Source: Diprion similis (lineage: Eukaryota > Arthropoda > Insecta > Hymenoptera > Diprionidae). Taken from it: DNA of 64,000 nucleotides. Of this stretch, positions 41,480 through 50,907 are shown piece by piece. The DNA lies in contig NC_060107.1 in assembly GCF_021155765.1 (NCBI RefSeq), positions 18,152,501-18,216,500 of the forward strand, in the 5' to 3' direction. How positions within the stretch are numbered: the first letter of the stretch is position 1; every line of letters starts with the position of its first letter. A program made the position numbers and the translations under genes. The notes beneath the pieces were generated by a model that made no database searches, had not been told where the DNA came from, and worked only from the letters and a program-made list of their open reading frames with translations.

Positions 41480-43384
41480 ATGAAACGATCTTACCGAACT
41501 GGAAAGTACGACTCTTTGTCTGGAGTCGGAGCGATCATCGGTTATCATACGCAGAAGGTCCTATTCATCGGGGTACGTAACAAATTTTGTGCCACGTGCG
41601 AAAGGGCGGCCCGTACTGGGAAAGAACCTACGGAGCACACGTGCTACAAAAATTGGGAGCGAAATCGCAGTTCGACCAGCATGGAGAGTGACGCTATCGT
41701 CGACGGATTCGCGTCCAGCATTGATACGCACGGACTTATCTACTCCACTTTGATTGCTGATGGAGACAGCAGTGTGTACAAGAAGATTTTAGACAGCAAC
41801 CCGTACCCGAATATGATTGTGAAGAAGGTCGAGTGCACCAATCATTTGTTGCGTAATCTGGCAACGAAAATAAAAGACACGTTAAAAAATAAAGGTCGCA
41901 TAGGGAAATTGCGCCAAGTTGTAGAAGGCAGCGTACTCAGGCTGCGAACTACTGTATCGAAGGCTGCCAAATTCAGATCGACGGAAGACGGTCCCACAAG
42001 CCTAAAAGCCCGGAAGCTTTCTGCCGATATTTTGAATACGCCGAGCCACGTTTTTGGCGAACATAAAAAGTGCGCTGAACTGGGGTACTTTTGCGATGGT
42101 TCGTTAAAAGAAGGCGAAGAGAACCACGTTCCAGCTCTCAAGTCTTTCGGACTGTACGACAAGATACAGGAAGCTTTTACTAGTCTGAGTTGCTACTCTG
42201 ACAGCCTAATATTAGGCGTAAACAGCAACGGCGTGGAGAGGTACAATCCCATCATTTGCAAATACATCGGTGGAAAACGAATCAATTACGGAGCCAGAGG
42301 TTCGTATACCGGAAGATGTGCTGCTGCCGTCTTACAGTTCAATACGAATAAATCTCTGAGCGTATTGAGCGAAGCCGTGAATGAGAAACCAACAGCAACG
42401 TTGCGGCGCATGGAAGAGCGACACATTCGGAGGAATCAGAATAAAGCAGCAAGTGTAGAGAGATGTGCCGAGAAACGAAAAGCTCAAGAGAACCACGACT
42501 CGAGCGCGACACCACAAAAAGTTAGACGTCCGAACACAACCGAAGACTACGGACCTAATTCTCAACGTCCCGACCTACCTGAGGAAGAAACCGAGAAACA
42601 AACGCAGTATCACTACGATAAACTGCTAGAATGGCAAGCGGATCGTGATGAAATTGAACGGACAACCAGGGAGCAGGGAAAAAGTGAACGTTGGCTGTCA
42701 ATACGGAAAAAAATATTGACTGCATCGAATTTTGGACGCGTGTGTCGCATGCGAAGTGACACATCGTGTAAAAACACTGTCAAGTCGTTGCTGTTTCCCA
42801 CACCATTGCGGCTTCCTGCTATCGAGCATGGCCGTCAATGCGAAGAACAGGCGCGAATGCAATTGGCCACCGAGCGCAATATCAACATCGCGGAGTGTGG
42901 GTTGTTCATCGACGAAGAGCTACCGTACATCGGGGCGTCGCCGGACGGTGTCATCGACGACGATGGGATTGTGGAAATCAAGTGCCCGTTTTCCATAAAA
43001 AACTTCTCCCCGGAAGAAGCGATTGCACAAAAAAAAGGAAACGTGCATCGTATTTTCGACAGCCGAGGCGATGGGTTAAATGAAAACCACGAGAACTTCT
43101 ACCAAGTGCAAGGTCAGCTGCACGTCACCCGTAGGAAGTACTGCATCTTTGCTGTTTGGACCCCACGAGGTATGAAAAGCACAGTCGTTGAAAGAAACGA
43201 CGAATTTTGGTTTAATAAAATGGAACCCTTCTTGACGAGATTTTATAAATGCTGCATGGTGCCTGAGATCATTGACAGCCGCCTGCTCAGAAATATGGAG
43301 ATCAGAGAACCGCAGTACATTTTAGACGCTCGTCGGGAAAAAGAAAACAGGGTTGCCAGTAAAGAAAAGAACTTGGCCCAATAA
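41480..43384 (+). CDS. Mutator-like/YqaJ protein, catalytic part and nuclease
   Basis: The first third is the Mutator-like transposase region, with KRSYRTGKYDSLSGVGAIIG, a KFCATCERAA motif and LIADGDSSVYKK. After a basic, disordered linker comes a YqaJ exonuclease: ERWLSIRKKILTASNFGRV, EHGRQCEEQA, GASPDGVI, IVEIKCPFS and NFYQVQGQLHVT. Acidic and Lys active-site residues are present. The fused domains suggest an enzyme that both recognises and resects DNA during mobilisation; this is inference. The domain set differs from the ISL2EU nuclease, which pairs YqaJ with SWIM. Confidence 0.75.
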   Translation: MKRSYRTGKYDSLSGVGAIIGYHTQKVLFIGVRNKFCATCERAARTGKEPTEHTCYKNWERNRSSTSMESDAIVDGFASSIDTHGLIYSTLIADGDSSVYKKILDSNPYPNMIVKKVECTNHLLRNLATKIKDTLKNKGRIGKLRQVVEGSVLRLRTTVSKAAKFRSTEDGPTSLKARKLSADILNTPSHVFGEHKKCAELGYFCDGSLKEGEENHVPALKSFGLYDKIQEAFTSLSCYSDSLILGVNSNGVERYNPIICKYIGGKRINYGARGSYTGRCAAAVLQFNTNKSLSVLSEAVNEKPTATLRRMEERHIRRNQNKAASVERCAEKRKAQENHDSSATPQKVRRPNTTEDYGPNSQRPDLPEEETEKQTQYHYDKLLEWQADRDEIERTTREQGKSERWLSIRKKILTASNFGRVCRMRSDTSCKNTVKSLLFPTPLRLPAIEHGRQCEEQARMQLATERNINIAECGLFIDEELPYIGASPDGVIDDDGIVEIKCPFSIKNFSPEEAIAQKKGNVHRIFDSRGDGLNENHENFYQVQGQLHVTRRKYCIFAVWTPRGMKSTVVERNDEFWFNKMEPFLTRFYKCCMVPEIIDSRLLRNMEIREPQYILDARREKENRVASKEKNLAQ

Positions 43385-43430
43385 ATGATATCATATTTTT
43401 GCTACTCCGTACCACGTTTACAATAAATGT

Positions 43431-45386
43431 ACAAATCACAGTTACTCACAGTTGGCTGTAATTTCAATCGAGAGATAGGGTTATATCGTTCTAGCGGGCA
43501 GTAGTGTGACAGATAGAAATTCTTCGGAACGAATCACCTGTGACGTAATTTGTCATGTACATTTATCGTGGTACAGGTAATCGTTCGAATTCAAAATGAA
43601 ATGCTATCCAGCAAGTCCGATCCAAAATTGGAGGAGTCTTAATTTGACATTAGTTATAAGTGGATTTAGGTGTGTGGTATTTAAAGTATTTCAGCAGCGT
43701 ATGTTGCCCAATTTGTAGTACTGCGCATGATATTTAGTTGTCAACTATTACAGTTGTTCGCTATATTATTTCAATTTCAATAATTTCCAATTATATATTA
43801 TATGAAGTACAATATAGCCATTATACATTCCTGTGAGACTGCCGTAACCGCGCAATAAGAACTCCAGGAAATTATCACATCATTATTCATGGCATATATA
43901 TATATATATATATATCAAAATCTCTAAACAGCCTCATGGTACAAATGTTTATCGAGCCTGTCACACGACTGTCAGCTAGAACGACACCCGCTCTCGTTTG
44001 AAATTACAACCCACGGAGATTCAGATCGATTACCGGTGCCCTTCCGGTTTTCCGGTAATCTCTTATAGATATATCTGTACCAAATGATTTCTTGTATATA
44101 TCGTGAAATATTGACTAACCAAGTCGTATGTTTGTTAAAATTTTTTCTTTTTTCTCTACTCATAGTCCATTTTAGTTATCAGGAGGAACGTGAAAGCCAA
44201 TACAGTTGCCAAATGCTTCGTAGCGAAAACAATAATTCCATCGAAGCCTAGATTGGAATGCTTGAATAGTTCAGGTATTGTAATTGCATTTTAATAATTT
44301 TTGTCATATAATTCTATAAATTTTTAATTATTAAGATATACCGTACGATGTTAATATGCGAGAGTTTTGAAATCTTTCACAAGATAAATATCACGACCGT
44401 TATTATTTCATCATGTACGCCGTAAAAAGTTAATCGGGACGAAATTTAGTTTCTCGAGTCGGAAATATCATAGTTACGATACAGTATGGAGCGAGACGGA
44501 ATAAATGGACATATTTGTTATATTGTGCGCGAAAAGTAATTAGCGTTGTGATTGATTTTTACTATAACATGAATTATTTCATAATTATCTATTTGTGAAA
44601 TTCCACGTCACACCTGATAAGAAATGACCGCGGTTTTGAAACACAATTTCAACTTGTTCAAACTGACATATGTATACGCATCAAAATTTTATAACTCTTC
44701 GTCCAAATTTTTTTTCCAAGTTGCCGAGATATTCAATTTTGTTGCAAAATGAGCTTGCACTACTAAGCTTCAAGATTCGATATCACCTAATCAAATACTA
44801 GAAAGATGGTTCACAATGTATTTAAAAGGAGCGAGGATAAGCGTTCATGAAAAATATTCGTCCGGAAACCATCGAAGATTCTATTTAACGAAAGTAATGT
44901 TACATATCATTTTTAATCAGCCTTCTACCAGTTTGAAAATTTTGAAAAAAATTGTTATATTCAATTTTGCAATTTTTGTGTATTGTGTATAGGGGCCCAC
45001 GGACGATTGCCATCAGCGAATAAGGAAACGACCCATGTATCTGTATGTACATCAGAGTACTCACACGAGAGCCGGGGGTGAGGGGTACGTATTGTAAGCC
45101 ACAACCTATTTTAACCAACAAGTACTTGTCATGCTGTAGGTTGTGCGTTGAAAAGGCGGAACAAAGATGAACACGCTCATATTTTATAGGACAATTCATC
45201 ATAACCATTGGACGGTTGCAGCGTCGCATGCGGATCGACATGACGCAAGGATGTCTTAAAGGAGTGAACTATATACAAATTTCATTACTTCGCGAAGGGT
45301 GTTAAAAATTAACCTCAACCGGGAGAAGGAATTGTTTCGCACAAGCCCCAGCTTCGTTTTTACCACGATTCTCCAAAACTGTTTAA
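43431..45386. other. Gene-free region
   Basis: AT-rich; a (TA)13 run lies at about 43,891-43,916. A small inverted repeat near 43,535-43,590 (AACGAATCACCTGT / ACAGGTAATCGTT) is visible. No gene supported. Confidence 0.5.
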
Positions 45387-45663
45387 CCCTTAATAGTCGC
45401 ACGGGGTTAAATCAACCCCGGCCGTTTTTCGACGTGCGATACCTTCAAGAAATTGTTATGTTTTTTCAACATTTTTTTTTGTCATATTAATAATTACATG
45501 ACTTGAAAATATTCGGCATGGTCTTACACACAAGGGTTGAAAATACATTGCGGTACTTTTTTTTCTCCAATTTCTCAATTATTTCTCACTCTCCAAAGTG
45601 AGCGGGGTTGATTACACCCCCGATGACTTTTACGTCACAATTTTGAGGTGTGACTATTGAGGG
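45387..45663. mobile_element. piggyBac-type MITE candidate
   Basis: A 277-bp non-coding unit with inverted ends CCCTTAATAGTCGCAC and CCCTCAATAGTCACAC. It is flanked by TTAA on the left and TTGA on the right, the latter one change from the piggyBac target TTAA. GGGGTTAAATCAACCCC and GGGGTTGATTACACCCC lie inside near each end. Confidence 0.65.
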
Positions 45664-46763
45664 TTGATTGAATTTAATATTTGAGAGGCTAGGGAAATTA
45701 TCCTGAACGACGATGTCAGCAACTGTTTTATATATCCTGTTTATTAAGGCGAATTTATATGGTTATGTTGAGAATGCGAACGAATGCGGTATGACTGAGT
45801 ACAAATGCAAATGCATTTGAATGTAGGTACTTACATGTGTATGAGAGAGAGTGAGAGAGAGTATGAGCGATAAATACAGAGAGTGCGTGAAACTAGAGAT
45901 TAAGTTCAGGGATTAGTAACTAAGTTAGTATGTTCGGGAACGTCAGACAAACGGGTCTTGCTACTATCGCCCGACTCAAGTCTATCGTAACGGAATATTG
46001 TAAATCGGAATTTTGTTTAATTGTATTTATGTTCGTTTGTTATTTAGTGAATACTTCGTATCAAATTGATTCGTGTCATGCAAATTTATTCGAGACGGCT
46101 AATGTAAGACTCCGATCAATTTCTCATATTAATTAAAAGATTAATTCCCAGTAAACGCTTCGTATTAATTCTACCTGCTATTTCCTGCCATTCTCTTGAG
46201 AATATTAATCATATATAAACCAATCGCTAACAATCCATAACATGAATGAAGCGTTAGAAAATTGTATGTATAATCATTTTTAGAAACCCTTTTCAATGGT
46301 AAAATGCCTTAGAACATACAATTATTTGATTGTTGTCAGTGAAATTGAATGTAACGCGCGATGTACAATTTCAGAATGATTCAAATATGTGGAGGAATAA
46401 TCATGCAAGGTCGCAGCAATGCTTCATGAAAAAGGACCACTACTATTCGTATCCATTTTTTTTTTAATTGTATTTTTGGAAAATATTTACAAACATTGAC
46501 AAAGGTTGAATGGCGATATTTATGAAATCAGTTTGAAAATATTTAGTGTTTTGTAATGAACTAATATTGCGCCATACGTTTCAATGTTTATTCAAGGATG
46601 TTGCACAGAACACGGAATTAAATTTCTCACATCCATTGTAAAATTGTGAAGAATAGTGAGGTGTCGTGGACCACCTGGCAGATGCCAAACTGCTTTACGC
46701 TTTGTATATCGCTTTCTGGGGCATTCGCTTCATAATATTTGTTTGGTTGATTTTTAATTGTTA
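45664..46763. other. Gene-free region
   Basis: A GAGAGAGTGAGAGAG tract lies at about 45,845-45,865. I see no supported gene or RNA. Confidence 0.45.
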
Positions 46764-47473
46764 GAGAGATAGCGACCAAAATTTTTGTCACATACCAATA
46801 CGGCCAAAACCTCATCAAATTATTAGATTCGATTATCCTGAACCCGAAAATACCAATATCATACATTTTCCGCGTAGAGTTTGACCTGCGCGAATTTTAA
46901 AAAATGTCAAAAAATTTAACTGAACTTTATCATAGGAATATGTCTGATTTTCGGTCTGTAATTGAATGATAGCTGTAAGATAACGCAAAAATGTTTTTCA
47001 AACAACAGTAGTGCAGTGCAAACCCGGGAGGTCAGTTAAAAGAAAAAATGGTACAAAAACAAATTATCATAGCAATATGTTTGAAAATCTTTTTGACCAT
47101 AAAAATTGGGTTGTTCATGTGAAAAAAATAATTTTCAGACACAAATTTTGTCAATATTTAAGCTCCTACGCGACTCCAAAACGTTCTTTTCGTTTTTGGG
47201 AGCGAAAATGCGTTCAGGCTATATGCTACGCGTAAAATGTCTGAAAAACTTTTTCGGCGTAAAATGACAAAAATCTATGCACATTTTCAATATCAGACGT
47301 ATTGCTATAATACCGAATGCCTTTTTTTTTGACAGCAGACATGACCTCCCACGCAGTTACTTCACTTTTAACCGTTTCGACCCACCTAGTCGGGTTCGGA
47401 ATCATATAATCTAACGATTTTATACAGTTTTGGCCGTATTGCTATGATATATGGTTTTGGTCGCTATCTCTCA
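46764..47473. repeat. Diverged inverted repeat with ~85-bp arms
   Basis: Arms 46,764-46,848 and 47,390-47,473 share TTTTGGCCGTATTG, GGTCGCTATCTCTC and TCGGGTTC in opposite orientation. The spacer of about 540 bp has no coding region. Confidence 0.75.
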
Positions 47474-48090
47474 ACTCCTGGTCTAAAGGATAGCCTCAAA
47501 TTGTTTTAGATTTTTCCAAATAGCCGTTATTTGAAAAAAAATTGTTTTGCTGAAATAAAAATGCCTTTCTTAAAACCTCAAAGAACTCCCAAAAATCTGT
47601 GATTATATGTAAAATATTTTAAGCAATTACCAACAGTGGTCAGATATTTTTGCCCTGTGTTTTATACGCTTCGAACGTCGGAAAAAAAAAAAAATTAAAA
47701 TCAAGTCTTCCTATTTCGGGAAGATTGCTTAAAATGAATATAATCATGTGTTTCTGGCACTTTATGCATGTGGTAAAAAGGTACCTTTTTAAAAAAATTT
47801 CCGAAGTTTCCCAACGTTGCAAACGTGTGAAACACAAAATAAAAATTTACCCACTATGGGTAATTGCTCAAAATGTTCTTCATATAATCACACGTTTGGT
47901 GGAATTATTTCATATTTAGACGAAACGCGTTTTTATTGAAGCAAAAACTTGTTTTGCAAATAACAGCTACTTGTAAAGAAATTTTTGAAAATTAAGGGTT
48001 TCGTGAGAGACAAATTATATAAAATATTCTTTGATCAGTTACTGGCATTTAAGGGACATAAGTAGTAGAGATATGAGAGTTCTGGCGCAC
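47474..48090. other. Gene-free region
   Basis: AT-rich with an A run near 47,685. Nothing recognisable. Confidence 0.45.
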
Positions 48091-48103
48091 AATGGCGGCG
48101 TTT

Positions 48104-48320
48104 CGAGGGGGGGGTTCCCCCCATTCCTACGGGCCGGCTGCAGCGGCGCGCGGCGGGGGGGGGGGGTCCGCGAAGGCCGCGCGAGGAGCCCGCGGGGGGG
48201 GGGGGGGGCGCGAAGGGCGCGCGAGGAGCCCGCGGAGGGGGGCGCGCAAAGGGTGTGCGAGGGGCCCGCGGGAGGGGGGGGGGGGGGCGCGGCGAATCCC
48301 CGGCGGAGGGGGGGCAAAAT
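48104..48320 (+). repeat. G-rich low-complexity repeat
   Basis: Three to four degenerate copies of a 36-40-bp unit (GCGAGGAGCCCGCGG at 48181 and 48221, GCGAGGGGCCCGCGG at 48257) are separated by runs of 7-14 G. It is far richer in G+C than anything else in the window. Frames through it give Gly/Arg/Ala-rich peptides that I do not accept as genes. The plus strand has many possible G-quadruplex sites. Confidence 0.9.
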
Positions 48321-48393
48321 CCTGTCGGGTCTTGTTCGACGCCGGGAAGCTCGAAGTTAGATAACGCTAGACCACTTCAGAAAAATTCCTGGA

Positions 48394-48575
48394 AATGCAG
48401 CCTTTCAGCTCATGCCGATAATGAATGCAGTGGGTGTTAATGTAAATAAATCTGTACATACTAAATTTTATCATAAATGCCGGATGCAGCTGTTGAAATA
48501 AATCTGTCACGCATAAAATATTCTTCAAAAATTATCAAAAAATGCCAGATGTCGGTTGCGGGACGATGGAGAGCG
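48394..48575 (+). repeat. Left terminal inverted repeat of Polinton
   Basis: About 182 bp starting AATGCAGCCTTTCAGCTC and matching the right repeat inverted at most positions, with mismatches increasing toward its inner end. Confidence 0.9.
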
Positions 48576-48654
48576 GGGGCGGTGCATAAAAATTTTCCCA
48601 ACGATATGCAGGTCGAGTCTTGTTTGATGGAAGAATCGTGGTGGGGATGGATGG

Positions 48655-48688
48655 TATATAAAATACGGATTCATTTTGATAGTCACTC
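48655..48688 (+). promoter_or_regulatory. Core promoter of first Polinton gene
   Basis: TATATAAAATAC at 48655 and initiator-like AGTCACTC with its A at 48685, spacing about 30 bp. Confidence 0.65.
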
Positions 48689-48756
48689 TGTTCTCATCGT
48701 CTTCTCGTCGTGAACTGTTCGTACTTGTGAAAAAAGAAACTCTCGTCGAAAACGCA

Positions 48757-49070
48757 ATGGATTTGGGGAAAATCAACCACGCCAGCCGCCTGGAGAATCT
48801 GCCGACCAAGAAGATGTCAGAATTCGAAATTGGAGAGGTGTATAACGTCACCGGACTACGACTGGTCAAAAAGAAATTCGGGTACGTGTTCTGGCCGAGA
48901 TTGAGGGGGAATACAACGTCTTCCTACCACCAAGAATTGCGAAAGTTCTGCAAGAAGATTCGAATCAGCTGACCGAAATGTTTGATATGGCTGGGGCAAA
49001 TCGTCTACAGTTGAAATACTTCGGGGGAGAGTTCAACAAGTTTGAATTTTCGTGCAGTTACGTGCCATAG
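48757..49070 (+). pseudogene. Small conserved Polinton protein, frameshifted
   Basis: ATG 48757 opens MDLGKINHASRLENLP and runs in frame to about 48,880. There a GGG run appears one base short, and the sequence continues in another frame (EGEYNVFLPPRI, QLKYFGGEF) to the stop at 49070. The intact length would be about 105 residues. It resembles a small protein of unknown function common at one end of insect Polintons; no catalytic motif is visible. It lies 36 bp before the promoter of the next gene. Confidence 0.6.
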
Positions 49071-49110
49071 ATAATTTACATCATCCCCTCCACTTCCATC
49101 AAATGCGAGG

Positions 49111-49146
49111 GGATAAAAGCTGGTGTGCGGGAACGAATAGTCAGTC
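49111..49146 (+). promoter_or_regulatory. Core promoter of second Polinton gene
   Basis: GATAAAAG at 49111 and TCAGTC with its A at 49142, spacing about 31 bp; the coding ATG follows at 49193. Confidence 0.7.
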
Positions 49147-49192
49147 TTCTACGAATATTTGAGAAAATACGAGCTTGGCATCCCTCTGCAAC

Positions 49193-50059
49193 ATGGAGAT
49201 GATCCTGGACGTGCAATGTTTCATCGGTCAAGGCAACCAGCTTGTGCCCAAAGAAGTCGCAGCCATCTACATAAACGGTTCGGGTTTGGAGCACATCCTC
49301 ATTAAACCACCATGTGATTTAACCAGCCTACCAATCGAATATAGAGCTACTAACGCCTGGTTAACGCGCAATCATCACGGGATACCATGGAATGCCGGCA
49401 ACAAATCTCACGATGAAGTACCGAAGATTCTGAGAAAAATTGTGAGAAATGCGTGTTACGTATACGTCAAAGGAGCAGAGAATAAAGCATGGTTGACTAA
49501 GATCCTCGGTGGCACCACACCAGTTATTAATATGGAAGATTTGCACATCGAACCCCCTACACTGGTAAAATTGAAATATATGGAAGTGGCACCTATGCAC
49601 GACCTAAACCACGGATACTTCCCATCGGACGATATTTGTAAATACGTGGAAGAAGGATCGATTTGGTATGATGACAACCCTGAATACATCCCGGAATACA
49701 ACTGTGCCTTTGAGAACGTGCAGCGGCTTAGAAGTTGGTATTTGAAGGAGTGTACCGGCTCTCTCGAGAAATCACTCCACCTGTACGATGAATTGGCCGG
49801 TTTAAGAGCAATGAGGTCTGAGGATATCGCTTCTTTGCCGAAAGAATTCGTCTACATGTTCGCATCAAATTCCATCAATGATGTGTGGGATAAGCTGCCT
49901 GAGAATATGAAAATGGACGCCAGCATCTACAGTTGCCGCAGATGTACCCTGCATTATATACCCGGACCCGATGGCGATATAGTAGACGGTCCAAACCCTC
50001 TGGTTAAAGACTGTTTGGAATGCAATCGTCTACCTAAAAAATGTAGGCAATATGTTTGA
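49193..50059 (+). CDS. Conserved Polinton protein of unknown function
   Basis: I choose ATG 49193, because the frame extends to 49175 only by a TTG. The 288-residue protein begins MEMILDVQCFIGQGNQLVPK, a beta-strand pattern with an early Asp as in RNase H-fold proteins. It has WLTRNHHGIPWNAG in the middle and a Cys-rich tail (YSCRRCTLHYIPG, DCLECNRLPKKC) that could bind zinc. Proteins with these motifs are common in insect Polintons, but their role is not established. It shares strand and promoter type with the DNA polymerase gene downstream, so a link with replication is possible. Confidence 0.65.
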   Translation: MEMILDVQCFIGQGNQLVPKEVAAIYINGSGLEHILIKPPCDLTSLPIEYRATNAWLTRNHHGIPWNAGNKSHDEVPKILRKIVRNACYVYVKGAENKAWLTKILGGTTPVINMEDLHIEPPTLVKLKYMEVAPMHDLNHGYFPSDDICKYVEEGSIWYDDNPEYIPEYNCAFENVQRLRSWYLKECTGSLEKSLHLYDELAGLRAMRSEDIASLPKEFVYMFASNSINDVWDKLPENMKMDASIYSCRRCTLHYIPGPDGDIVDGPNPLVKDCLECNRLPKKCRQYV

Positions 50060-50084
50060 AAATACCAATAGAATTTACAACAAT

Positions 50085-50232
50085 TACATCCTCGCTGATA
50101 CATATAATTAGAATGCAGTATTCAATAAAATTATTTACATATTTAGAAAAAATAGAACTGATTGTAATTACATCCTAGCGCATACATAGAATTAAAATGT
50201 TGTATGTAATAAGATTATTATTGGATTCATTA
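50085..50232. repeat. Diverged tandem duplication
   Basis: Two copies about 88 bp apart of AATTACATCCT(C/A)GC.(G/C)ATACATA...ATTA. They lie in the untranslated stretch after the second gene. The rest of 50,060-50,840 has no gene; it contains a 17-C run near 50,791-50,807. Confidence 0.65.
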
Positions 50233-50907
50233 CAATTATACACATATCTTCATAACTTTTATCCGTTTTTGTGAAATAAATGTAAATATTATGAATTTCA
50301 TTTGTGTGAAAATATATGATAAATAATTGTGTAATTTTTGTAATACATGATTTTACTCCCCGAAGTAATCCATAAAATCATCTTCATTATCACGAGATGT
50401 GTGGCCGGAAAAATTTTCTCAAAACACTTTACCCGAAAAACTCTTCTCGGAAGGTTTTCCCGTCAAACATCGTAAAACTTTGTAACATGGATCTGCACTG
50501 CCCGCCTTTCCTCAAGTGATTTTTCCCTACTAGATAGGTTGCACATGTGACTTTTCTCCAGTCCTTTTCGTCAGATCCCATAAACATAAATCACCCGGTC
50601 AAGAGTCTAGGGATCAGAATTCATCTCTATGCCGCTCGAAGCCGCTTTTCGTCAGCCGATTCTCCCACAGGGTATCTTCAACGTTTTATCTTTTCTCACT
50701 GATAGGGGAGGGATGGGCGTGTGCAGGCTCAGACGTGGTTGACTACAATTTTTATCTTGGAGGCTGCAGCTGCTGCAGAACGCGGAGACCCCCCCCCCCC
50801 CCCCGATCCTTCGGCACAAGGACAGCACATCCATTGCAGGCTCGTCAGTCTTACACAACCCGTGAAAGTTAAAAGTTCAGAATATCATCGTCACCAACGT
50901 CAAAGTC

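Larger units (their letters stand above)
35700..43430 (+). mobile_element. Mutator-like/YqaJ element split by copia
   Basis: Borders are approximate. The open frame just left of the copia insertion (…AAAGCTCAAACAGCCGAAGAA) continues in phase with the sequence just right of it (ACCGTCAACTCTCCG…) leading to the ATG at 40719. The insertion therefore hit the 5' coding or leader region. The 3' side ends after a polyadenylation-like AATAAA near 43,421. I could not find terminal inverted repeats. Confidence 0.55.

Noticed and set aside
45735-46140. Solo LTR
   Set aside because: Sequence texture is suggestive, but no TG...CA ends with a target duplication could be fixed.
48031-48440. Overlapping Gly/Arg/Pro-rich reading frames on both strands
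   Set aside because: They are open only because the G-rich repeat contains few stop codons; no family, start context or neighbour supports them.
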